DNA of 63,413 nucleotides from positions 1-63,413 of the forward strand of contig JAITCI010000030.1 in the NCBI GenBank assembly GCA_031283155.1. The letters are read 5' to 3'. This stretch comes from Spirochaetota bacterium. GTDB lineage: Bacteria > Spirochaetota > JAGLSM01 > JAKPMW01. The notes beneath the pieces are model-generated. The model had not been told where the DNA came from and searched no databases. It was given only the letters and a program-made list of their open reading frames with translations. Position numbers and translations under genes: made by a program. Of the stretch, positions 9,075-16,239 are shown piece after piece. How positions within the stretch are numbered: position 1 is the stretch's first letter; each line of letters starts with the position of its first letter.

Positions 9075-10268
9075 TCATCTTTCCCGGGGCAAAATACAAG
9101 CGTCTTTCAAGCCGACGTGCCGACGCTCCTCTCTTTTTATAAGGCAATGCGCCGGAATCAGCAGGATCGCGCAAAAAGGCACAATAACGAGTCCCCAGCG
9201 AATCGTTAAAAGATCCCCGAACACCCCGACCATAAAAGGAAAGAACGCAATACCAAAATGGGTGACAAGGATAAAAACCGCGCCTGCTCCGGCGGCTTTG
9301 CAAAGATGCGCAACCTTATAATAGTAGGTGGGAAAATAGATGGAGCAGCAGAGCCCCGCGAGCGCAAAAAGCCAGGGGTGTACCTGCATATACACAATCG
9401 CAAGAATACACAAACCCGCCTGCAGAATCGCTATCGGAAGAAGCAAGCCCTCCAGCTTATTGCGCCGCGCGAGCATACTCCCGCAGGCGCGGCCAAGCGC
9501 GAGGCACCCAAAAAAGAGCGCGAGCAAGAGAACAGCAAAATCAACCGTCGTCCCTGCCCCATCCTCAAGAACGTAGACAAGCCAGCAGGAAATACAGTTC
9601 TCAAGCCCTGTGGCAAATATGCCGGCCAGCGCGACTTTTTGAAAGAGCGGATCGCGGAGTGCGCCCGAAAATTCCACATTTTCCGGGCGGCGCGCGCCCT
9701 CCGGCGGCCTGAAGCGGTAAAAAGGAAGCCACGCAAGAACAAGCACCAGGAGAAAGGCCAGCATGGTGAATAACCCGCGCCAGCCCGGACCGGATTCCAT
9801 TCCGGCGAGAAAACAGGCGAGCGCCGCGAAACATGACCCGAGACCATAAAAAACATGCATCAGATTGAGTTTAGCGCCGCCGTCGCCCGCGAATGCCGCC
9901 GCCACAAGAGAGTTCCCTGAAATATTCTGCCCGGTGGTAAACCCCGTTATTAAAAAAGCGGCTGTAATGAAAATTATATACAGACCGCTCATTGCCTGGG
10001 TGAAAAGCATGAGCGCCGCGCCCAGTATGCTTATCGTAAAAACAGTGCGCATACCAATATGCTTTGCGAGTTTTCCAACAATGAGAGTCGCGGCAATAAC
10101 GCTTAATAATCCCACAAGAAAAATAATCCCGCTCTCCGTATAGCCAACGCCGAAATCTTCCGAGATTTGCCGGAGCAGAATGGAGCGCAGGGTAATATGC
10201 AGCCCGTAGAAAAAAAGAGAGGTAAAAACCACCAGGCTGATTGAGAATTTTCCGATTCGGGTGTGCAT
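9075..10268 (-). CDS. MFS transporter
   Basis: Major facilitator superfamily permease of the inner membrane. The 397 residues show about twelve hydrophobic helices. The loop between helices 2 and 3 has GKLAKHIGMRT, a variant of the MFS G-x-x-x-D/G-R motif, and a charged central loop separates the two six-helix halves (around residue 185-200, RPPEGARRPENVE). The general look is of sugar-transporting MFS proteins (FucP/FHS-like), but the substrate cannot be named. It starts at an ATG 15 bases after csrA and precedes a ChbG-type deacetylase, suggesting co-transcription with both the flagellar regulators and carbohydrate genes. Confidence 0.85.
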   Translation of the reverse strand: MHTRIGKFSISLVVFTSLFFYGLHITLRSILLRQISEDFGVGYTESGIIFLVGLLSVIAATLIVGKLAKHIGMRTVFTISILGAALMLFTQAMSGLYIIFITAAFLITGFTTGQNISGNSLVAAAFAGDGGAKLNLMHVFYGLGSCFAALACFLAGMESGPGWRGLFTMLAFLLVLVLAWLPFYRFRPPEGARRPENVEFSGALRDPLFQKVALAGIFATGLENCISCWLVYVLEDGAGTTVDFAVLLLALFFGCLALGRACGSMLARRNKLEGLLLPIAILQAGLCILAIVYMQVHPWLFALAGLCCSIYFPTYYYKVAHLCKAAGAGAVFILVTHFGIAFFPFMVGVFGDLLTIRWGLVIVPFCAILLIPAHCLIKREERRHVGLKDACILPRER

Positions 10269-10283
10269 AGGCGGAGGCTTTGG

Positions 10284-10550
10284 CTATTGCCCCCCGTTAT
10301 CCTGAAGGTCAAGCCCGTTTTTTTTATTGGCACCAAGCGATGGCAGTTTTGCGGGATCAATGCTTCCGGCTGCGGCAGCTTTCAGGTTTTGCGCCTTGAT
10401 CTCTTCGAGTACCTCTTTGCGGTAGATGGATACATTTTTCGGAGCGTCAATCCCTATCTTGACCTGATCGCCCTTAATATCGACTATACATAACTCAATA
10501 CCATCGCCAATTATTATTGACTGATTGATCTTGCGCGAGAGAACCAGCAT
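10284..10550 (-). CDS. csrA: Carbon storage regulator CsrA, long form
   Basis: Dimeric RNA-binding regulator that recognises GGA motifs, usually in hairpin loops over ribosome sites. It opens MLVLSRKINQSIIIGDGIEL, with the conserved Arg of strand 1, and the core includes VKIGIDAPKNVSIYRKEV with the RNA-contacting Arg of strand 5. The core ends near residue 60; a further 28 residues extend it to 88, compared with 61 in E. coli. Such tails are seen in flagellar CsrA of spirochaetes and Firmicutes. It begins directly at the base after the fliW stop, so translation of the two antagonists is coupled. Confidence 0.97.
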   Translation of the reverse strand: MLVLSRKINQSIIIGDGIELCIVDIKGDQVKIGIDAPKNVSIYRKEVLEEIKAQNLKAAAAGSIDPAKLPSLGANKKNGLDLQDNGGQ

Positions 10551-11003
10551 TTATGCGCCCCCCCGGTTTTTCTCCTGCAGCGCCGCAAGAATGGGGTGCT
10601 TGGTGCAAAACTCTTCATTCAGACTGATGGCCTGCCGCGCGATGCGCGTCTTTCGGTTGACAATCAGGGGGCCCTGAAGATTGGCCGTCATATCCGCAGG
10701 GTTTTCGGGGACTGTGACAATCGCGAAATCGAGCAGGTCCTCTTTTTGTTCCAGTCCGAGAAGCTCCATATCCGCATTGCTGATACTCAACCGGTAATCC
10801 TTCATAAAGGTTTCGGGCTGGATAAGCACAAAGGCAATCTCGGCCTCGCCCGCAGCCTGGAGCGAATAAAAGGGGCTGTCCCCTATGTCCAGAAGATAAT
10901 ACTCCCTGATAAACTCAAAGCCCAGTATGCCGTCCGGAAATTTGATGAGCTGCTTTTCGGAAACCTCAATTTCACCAAAAACTCTCGACTTAATGGTTTG
11001 CAA
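10551..11003 (-). CDS. fliW: Flagellar assembly factor FliW
   Basis: FliW is a protein antagonist of CsrA and a flagellin chaperone: when flagellin is scarce FliW is occupied, and when flagellin accumulates in the cell CsrA is freed to block translation of its targets, as worked out in Bacillus subtilis. The 150 residues begin MQTIKSRVFGEIEVSEKQLI and continue with FPDGILGF, the family hallmark. The start is TTG at 11001-11003; a GGAG ribosome site sits upstream and homologues begin at the same place. It lies between flgL and csrA, the usual partner arrangement. Confidence 0.95.
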   Translation of the reverse strand: MQTIKSRVFGEIEVSEKQLIKFPDGILGFEFIREYYLLDIGDSPFYSLQAAGEAEIAFVLIQPETFMKDYRLSISNADMELLGLEQKEDLLDFAIVTVPENPADMTANLQGPLIVNRKTRIARQAISLNEEFCTKHPILAALQEKNRGGA

Positions 11004-11086
11004 GTTGTTACTCCTCGTGTATTTCTGCCCCTGCCCCGCGCACTACCGCGCCTGCTCTGCACGCTACGCGCCGTGGCGCTGCGCGG

Positions 11087-11107
11087 GATAGAACTTCCTG
11101 TTCTATC
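11087..11107 (-). promoter_or_regulatory. Candidate CsrA-binding hairpin at the flgL stop / fliW leader
   Basis: On the minus strand, GATAGAAC and GTTCTATC form a perfect eight-base stem with the five-base loop AGGAA. The loop and its closing bases give ACAGGA, close to the known CsrA target (ACA then GGA exposed in a loop). The stem overlaps the flgL stop codon (11103-11105) and stands about 85 bases before the fliW start, whose ribosome site also contains GGA. A bifunctional intercistronic control site is inferred. There is no T-run, so it is not a typical terminator. Confidence 0.55.
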
Positions 11108-12353
11108 TCAAAAAGTCAAGCAGCGTCTGCGGAACGACGCGCGCACCAATCTGCATCGCAGCCCGCTCCACGTTTTCAAACATACGCAGTTCGGTAATGG
11201 CCTGCGCCATATCCACATCTTCGCAGCGCGAGAGTACGTCCGTAATATTCACCTGATCGGTCGCGAGGCGGCGCTTTACCGAATCCAGGCGGGCATCAAG
11301 CGCGCCCACCTCGCCGCGGTACCGGCTGATGTGCCTGATCGCGCCGTCTATCTTGCCGAGGTGCAATGAACCAATATCTCCCGCATTATCCGCGAGCAAA
11401 GCGTTCCGAAACGCGATCACCTGATCAAAGAGCGATCCGCCGTACACCCGCGCGGTCGGTGAAAAATTATTCGGAGGAAGGAAACTCCCCCTGCCAATGA
11501 TACCCAGATCCTGCATGACGCTTCCGCCCTGGAGATCCTCCACCCAGAGCTGATGCGGATCGGTGGTCTCGAGAACAAGAAGATTGGTTCCGCGCGTATT
11601 GTCTATCGAGGCATGGACCGGCATATTCGCGGCGTTTATCTTCTGGACGATCACCGGCAGGGTGTCGCCGGCTCTGACGTCAATCTCAATCCCGTTTACC
11701 CTGAACACCTGATCACGCACCGCATTATAATCGGTTCCAGGAATTGTTGACGAAACATACATATCATCTCCCCAGAAAACCCTGTTCCCCGGAATATTTA
11801 TGCCCACGTATTGCTGCTGCTCGATCTCGCGCTTTTGGATCCCAATGTCCCCGTGATATTCCACCTTGTTGATGAGCGCATAGGGCGCATTCGGGACTTT
11901 TTCATAGATCCCGCGGAATGGATCTTCGGAAACCTTGAACCCGCTGAAGATGGTCTCATTGCGGTAGCGCGTGTTGGCGATCTCAATAAGTTGATGCAGA
12001 AGCGCGTCCACCTCCAGGGCGGTTATTTCGCGGTCGTTCGCGTTATAGGTTCCATGTGCAAGCTGCACCGCGAGTTCCTTCATGCGCGTCATGATACTCC
12101 CGGCGGACTCAAGCGCCGTATCATAAAAGCGCAGGCGCGACTCGCCGTCGTCGATATTACGCTGAAATTCCTTGAGTTCGGTTATGCGTGATTTATAGAG
12201 CATGGAATTGATGATACCCGTGGGATCCTGATGGGGAAACTCCGCTTTCTTGCCCGTCTCGATCTGCGTCTGGGCGATATTCATCTCGCGGTGCGCAGCC
12301 CCGAGGTTATAGAGCATGGTATCCTTTAACATCCCTGTTGTAACCCGAAACAT
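11103..12353 (-). CDS. flgL: Flagellar hook-associated protein 3 (FlgL)
   Basis: Junction protein between hook and filament, exported by the flagellar type III apparatus. The N-terminus MFRVTTGMLKDTMLYNLG and the C-terminus (VNITDVLSRCEDVDMAQAI followed by LRMFENVERAA) are the paired helical D0/D1 regions conserved with flagellin. The 416 residues contain a variable central domain (about 140-310), typical of spirochaete FlgL, longer than the 317 residues of E. coli. The ATG is 12 bases after flgK. A candidate CsrA hairpin overlaps its stop. Confidence 0.94.
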   Translation of the reverse strand: MFRVTTGMLKDTMLYNLGAAHREMNIAQTQIETGKKAEFPHQDPTGIINSMLYKSRITELKEFQRNIDDGESRLRFYDTALESAGSIMTRMKELAVQLAHGTYNANDREITALEVDALLHQLIEIANTRYRNETIFSGFKVSEDPFRGIYEKVPNAPYALINKVEYHGDIGIQKREIEQQQYVGINIPGNRVFWGDDMYVSSTIPGTDYNAVRDQVFRVNGIEIDVRAGDTLPVIVQKINAANMPVHASIDNTRGTNLLVLETTDPHQLWVEDLQGGSVMQDLGIIGRGSFLPPNNFSPTARVYGGSLFDQVIAFRNALLADNAGDIGSLHLGKIDGAIRHISRYRGEVGALDARLDSVKRRLATDQVNITDVLSRCEDVDMAQAITELRMFENVERAAMQIGARVVPQTLLDFLR

Positions 12354-12365
12354 TATGCGGCCTCC

Positions 12366-14273
12366 TTAAGCGTGCAGCCTGTTGATCAGGGTATCCAGCA
12401 TGGAATCCAGTGTGCGGATGAGCCTGGCCGATGCGTTATACCCATGCTGGAACATGAGCATCGCCGAGAGCTCTTCATCTTCACTCACGCCCGAAAGCGA
12501 TTTTCTGTTATTCTCAAGATGCTTCATCACGAGCGCGCTCTTTTCCATATGCGTTTTGGCGTCGCGCGATGCGCTCCCAAGCCGGCCTATGATCGATGTG
12601 AAAAATTCATCAAAGGTGGCATTATCGCCAATCATTCCGGCACCATAGCGGTAGCCCGCAATCACAAGCGCGTTATTGCCGTCGCCAAAGCCGTTTGATT
12701 TATTGAAACGATCATCACCGGTGGTATCGATCCCCTGCGCGGCGGCGATGCTGTTCAGGTCGCGCTTGATCGCGATATCCACATCCATCCACCGGCTCAG
12801 GTGATATTGCGGCGTAATCGCAAAATCCTTTTCGCTGCCCTCAAATTTACTGACCTGATCAATCGATCTCCAGTCAAAAGCGCCCGCCTGCCCGCGCTCG
12901 CGCAATATACCGGTAATGCCCACAAGAAAATCGCCGGAATCCTCAATATGGCGGATCACGTAATTCTCATTGCGCCTGTCCATGGGGAGATTCGCCTTCA
13001 GCGCTATACGCCCCCTGTGGTTCGCGTAGGCCACAACCCCTGTGTCGTTTCTGTTGATGCGATCAATGATCTCGCGAACCGTATCGCGGGCTGTGTAGCT
13101 GATGATTGTATCTTCGCCGTCGGGATGCTCCGGTCCGAAATTGAGCTGCCCCTCGCTTCCGATCTCCCTGTCAAGATCAACAGCCTTTGTACCGGAAACA
13201 CGAAACACCATGCTGTGCGTCTCGCGGCCAATGCCATTATAGTCGTAATTCGCGTTTCGGTTCTGGGTTCGGTATACCTCCTGGAAAAAATTGATCCCCG
13301 TTTTGAAATTTAACCCAAACCCGTCGCGGTGTACCTCGTTCACGAGATCCGTGAGGTTCAGCGTAAAATTATCCATCTCCCTGATCTGATCCGCTATGGT
13401 CACGTCGCGCAGCTCAAGCAAAGCCGCTATCCCGCCATGCCCGATCTTCACGGCGCTCCTGTCATCGTCCCATTTAACGTCCACAAACCCGTCATTCATG
13501 GGATTGCCCACGCCCGCAAGCCTGCGGAACTTCGAACCCTGCACAAGATACTGACTCCCGATATACACCATATATTCCTCGGGATTGCTGCGCACCACAT
13601 TGACGTTAATAATCGAGCTGAGCTTTTCCACAAGCAGATCGCGTTTATCCCAGAGATCGTTCGGATTATCGCCAATCTGCTCCGACTTGCGAATCTGATC
13701 GCTTAACTCCGCAATCTGCCGCGCGAAGGCATTGATCTCCTCAATCTTGATCTGTATCTCGGTATCGATATTCGTTTGCAGATTAAACAGCCTGTCAAAA
13801 TTTTTGGAGATGCTGCGCGAGAGCGTGATGCCCGTTTCACGCACAACCGCGCGCGTGGCATGATCGTCGGGGTTGATGTTCAGCTTCTCCCATGACTTCC
13901 AGAATTGATCCAAATCGTTTCGGATGGTTTCTTCCGAGGATTCATTATGGAGCTGCTCGATCTGATGCAGGCGATCATAGGTGATCTGCCAGTACCCAAG
14001 ATTCGAGGTCTCCTCCATGATCCTGTCGTCAATGAATTCGTTCCGCACCCTCGTGATCGACTGCACAACGCCGCCCATGCCTATCTGTCCAGGAGTTTCC
14101 TCGCGCGACAAGCCCGGAACAAACAGCGGCTGCATCGCCTCAAAAGTGATTCTCTGCCGGGAATATCCCTCAGTATTCATGTTGGCGATATTGTGTTCGA
14201 CGACGTGCAGCCCCTGCTGGTGCGTTTGCAGGCCGCGTTTGCCCACCTCAATACCGTGAAACGTAGACAGCAT
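12366..14273 (-). CDS. flgK: Flagellar hook-associated protein 1 (FlgK)
   Basis: First hook-filament junction protein. The N-terminus has the axial-protein pattern (STFHGIEVGKRGLQTHQQG, then HNIANMNTEGYSRQ), and the last residues (ELSAMLMFQHGYNASARLI) match the C-terminal D0 helix of FlgK. Length is 635 residues, longer than the 547 of E. coli because of the central exposed domains. It starts 14 bases after the flgN stop and is followed by flgL, the conserved order that lets both junction proteins be made with their chaperone. Confidence 0.95.
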   Translation of the reverse strand: MLSTFHGIEVGKRGLQTHQQGLHVVEHNIANMNTEGYSRQRITFEAMQPLFVPGLSREETPGQIGMGGVVQSITRVRNEFIDDRIMEETSNLGYWQITYDRLHQIEQLHNESSEETIRNDLDQFWKSWEKLNINPDDHATRAVVRETGITLSRSISKNFDRLFNLQTNIDTEIQIKIEEINAFARQIAELSDQIRKSEQIGDNPNDLWDKRDLLVEKLSSIINVNVVRSNPEEYMVYIGSQYLVQGSKFRRLAGVGNPMNDGFVDVKWDDDRSAVKIGHGGIAALLELRDVTIADQIREMDNFTLNLTDLVNEVHRDGFGLNFKTGINFFQEVYRTQNRNANYDYNGIGRETHSMVFRVSGTKAVDLDREIGSEGQLNFGPEHPDGEDTIISYTARDTVREIIDRINRNDTGVVAYANHRGRIALKANLPMDRRNENYVIRHIEDSGDFLVGITGILRERGQAGAFDWRSIDQVSKFEGSEKDFAITPQYHLSRWMDVDIAIKRDLNSIAAAQGIDTTGDDRFNKSNGFGDGNNALVIAGYRYGAGMIGDNATFDEFFTSIIGRLGSASRDAKTHMEKSALVMKHLENNRKSLSGVSEDEELSAMLMFQHGYNASARLIRTLDSMLDTLINRLHA

Positions 14274-14287
14274 ATAGCCTCCTTGCC

Positions 14288-14785
14288 CTAAATCTTACGG
14301 CTGAATAATATCGAAGCCGTTCCTGTGTTTACCTCGCGCATCGTTCCATCCTCGGTATACTCGCCCTGCCCGCTCTCCCCCTTCGCCGCCGCGAGCGCCA
14401 TATCCGCAAGCGCCTTCTTGTCGCGCATGATCGCCTCGGATACCGATTTCAGGAATTGCAGCCGCTGGATGACCGCCGTCATGTCGTTGCGAAGCTGGAC
14501 AAGGCTCTCGCGATCCTCGGGCTGCACTACGGCTATCAGCGCGCTTAGGGTATCGGGATTATTGGTGTGCAGCATCCGGCTCCCGGCAAAAAGGCGCTCC
14601 TTCTCCAGCGCATATACCTGATCCATGACTGTGCAGATCTCCGCTTCGATAGCCTCCAACTTTGGCCAGTTACTCTCTTCAAGAAGCCGCAATCGGTACT
14701 CCTCAAACGCAGCCAGCTGCTCCAGACTGCGTTTTTCATCCTGCAAAATCTCGGTTATCCTGTCGAATGTATCCTTATCGTACAT
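14288..14785 (-). CDS. flgN: FlgN-like flagellar export chaperone
   Basis: Small, almost entirely helical protein of 165 residues that would hold FlgK and FlgL ready for export. It shows long coiled-coil stretches (EILQDEKRSLEQLAAFEEY and RNDMTAVIQRLQFLKSV), while the last 35 residues are polar and probably flexible, as where FlgN binds its clients. Assignment rests on size, predicted fold and position directly before flgK; FlgN family sequence conservation is weak. The ATG follows a GGGG ribosome site, and a G-rich hairpin lies 18 bases upstream of the start. Confidence 0.8.
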   Translation of the reverse strand: MYDKDTFDRITEILQDEKRSLEQLAAFEEYRLRLLEESNWPKLEAIEAEICTVMDQVYALEKERLFAGSRMLHTNNPDTLSALIAVVQPEDRESLVQLRNDMTAVIQRLQFLKSVSEAIMRDKKALADMALAAAKGESGQGEYTEDGTMREVNTGTASILFSRKI

Positions 14786-14802
14786 GGCGCACCCCTTTGG
14801 CA

Positions 14803-14823
14803 GACAATCTCCCCCCGATTGTC
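14803..14823 (-). promoter_or_regulatory. G-rich hairpin in the flgN leader, possible CsrA site
   Basis: On the minus strand, GACAATC and GATTGTC form a seven-base stem enclosing the loop GGGGGGA, so a GGA is exposed at the loop edge. The stem ends 18 bases before the flgN ATG, next to the ribosome site. In an operon that ends with csrA, this is where a CsrA-controlled hairpin would be expected. The stem is short and the ACA part of the consensus is missing. Confidence 0.35.
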
Positions 14824-15108
14824 GACAATTTTTTGAGTATGGTTAAGCCGAAAAGCCGCGCGGGAGCGGCGAATCATGGTAAATTTTTTTCTTTGGGAAC
14901 ATACTGCGACATGGCGCGAAGCGTGCAAGGCAACGGCGCGTCCCGAGCAGCGGCATGGACGCCGCACGTTTTTGCGAGGGAGCGCTTACGGGAGTAGATC
15001 AAAATGCCGGTATTGTATTGAGAAGTGTTCTGCCGTTCCGCCTGAGAACCGAAGCAAATTCTCTCAGAATAACCGTCCCGCCGGTGCAGAAAAAACTAAA
15101 AACATTTG

Positions 15109-15286
15109 AGCCACGAATCACGCGAAAAAAAGCTCGAATGAAAACCAAAAAGACAAGAATGGGGGTTAAAGACCAAAAGAAAAAAAGCCATTGGCCATTG
15201 AAAAAGTAGTTTGGTCTTGTTTCTGTATTTACCCCAAGTTTGTTTTTTGCCTTATTCGATCTTTTATTCGGTCTTTTTCGTGGCCA
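15109..15286. repeat. Long imperfect inverted repeat (MITE-like remnant)
   Basis: The left arm (about 15109-15178) starts AGCCACGAATCACGCGAA and the right arm (about 15211-15286) ends TTTTTCGTGGCC. Blocks GCCACGAA, CGAAT, TGGGGT-TAAA and AGACCAAA recur in inverted order, around a centre containing GCCATTGGCCATTG. The outer motif resembles the dispersed CCACGAAT-type repeats found in many environmental genomes. It may terminate the lipoprotein transcript upstream. Degeneracy of the arms suggests an old insertion. Confidence 0.5.
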
Positions 15287-15318
15287 AATGTTTTGTATTC
15301 GCTGTATTCACGGCATCC

Positions 15319-16239
15319 TCATTGCGGAGGACTTTCATCTTTTTCGGCCTCTGCGCGCCGGATCTGTCCGCTCTTCGCGGCCTCTTTAATCCGCTCCAAA
15401 TCATGGATGCGCGATTTCGCGGCCTCAAGATATTCCGCATACATATCGCCGCCCGTCCTGACCGCGCGTTCATACCAGGGAACGCCCTTGCGTATCGCCT
15501 CCAGCGCCTTGTCAAAGCGCTCGGCCTGTTCTTCGCGTTCGGAGAGCGCGTAATAAAAATGCCCGAGTGTCCCAGACGCGCGGGATTCCTCCGGTTTCAA
15601 GTCCGCCGCGCGCTGCATACGCCGCATCGCGAGATCATATTTTTTTAATTCGTTATAAACGTCCGCGATATAATAATTCACCAGGAAATCGTCTGCGTTC
15701 GCCTTCTCCATCCAGTTGGCGGCCTCGGCGTAGCGCGCAAGCCGCCGGAGAGCCATGCCCATGCTGTAATAAATATCGCTTTTCCTGCCGCCCGCGCCTG
15801 TCTCTGCGGCGGCGAGGGCGCGCTCATAGCGTCCTAAAGCCATCGCGTAGTCTTCTGCGCGAAAATCCATATTTCCCAGCGTGATCCAGAGTTCGGGGTT
15901 CGCGCGATGCCCGGGATAAAAAGCCGCGAGATCGGAAGCCGCATCCAGAAGTAAAGCGCGCGCCTCTTCGGTCTTGCCCTGCTGCGCGAGTACCACGCCA
16001 TAGCGATAGAGCGCGAGCGGATCGCGGCAGCCCTGCTGATACGCAGCGTCAAGCTGCAGGGCTGCAGCATCAGCGTCGCGCGCATCGAATGCCGCAAATC
16101 CCTGCAGAAGCGCAGCCATCCAGCTTACCTGTTCGCCGCGATAGCGCTCCTGAATGAGGGCTATATCATCCGCCTTATCGCTCTTCGCGCATCCGCATAT
16201 ACCGGCGAAGAGAAGAACCGCTCCCAGTATCATCCGCAT
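15319..16239 (-). CDS. TPR-containing lipoprotein
   Basis: Unnamed envelope lipoprotein with tetratricopeptide repeats. The N-terminal signal MILGAVLLFAGIC-GC has a lipobox-like AGIC with the acylated Cys at the end, followed by a charged linker and helical pairs typical of TPRs (for example DPLALYRYGVVLAQQGKTEE, and LKKYDLAMRRMQRAADLKP) over about residues 35-290. I chose the ATG at 16237-16239, which has GGGAG at the best spacing; an alternative ATG at 16231-16233 would form an ATGA overlap with the ABC-F gene. It overlaps the ABC-F stop either way, so the two are co-expressed. It probably scaffolds protein complexes at the membrane. Confidence 0.8.
   Translation of the reverse strand: MRMILGAVLLFAGICGCAKSDKADDIALIQERYRGEQVSWMAALLQGFAAFDARDADAAALQLDAAYQQGCRDPLALYRYGVVLAQQGKTEEARALLLDAASDLAAFYPGHRANPELWITLGNMDFRAEDYAMALGRYERALAAAETGAGGRKSDIYYSMGMALRRLARYAEAANWMEKANADDFLVNYYIADVYNELKKYDLAMRRMQRAADLKPEESRASGTLGHFYYALSEREEQAERFDKALEAIRKGVPWYERAVRTGGDMYAEYLEAAKSRIHDLERIKEAAKSGQIRRAEAEKDESPPQ

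Larger units (their letters stand above)
14786..15318. other. 533-base gap between flgN and the upstream lipoprotein gene
   Basis: No convincing coding frame is seen. The part near flgN (14786-14870) holds a G-rich hairpin, the palindrome TTGTCGACAA and a GC stem GCCGC-GCGGC. The middle (14880-15100) has no clear motif. The distal part (15109-15286) is a long imperfect inverted repeat. The promoter of the flagellar operon should lie here, but I could not place a convincing -35/-10 or sigma-28 site. Confidence 0.6.

Noticed and set aside
14786-15108. Sigma-28 promoter for the flagellar operon
   Set aside because: No TAAA-N15-GCCGATAA-like pair was found on the minus strand; control remains unknown.
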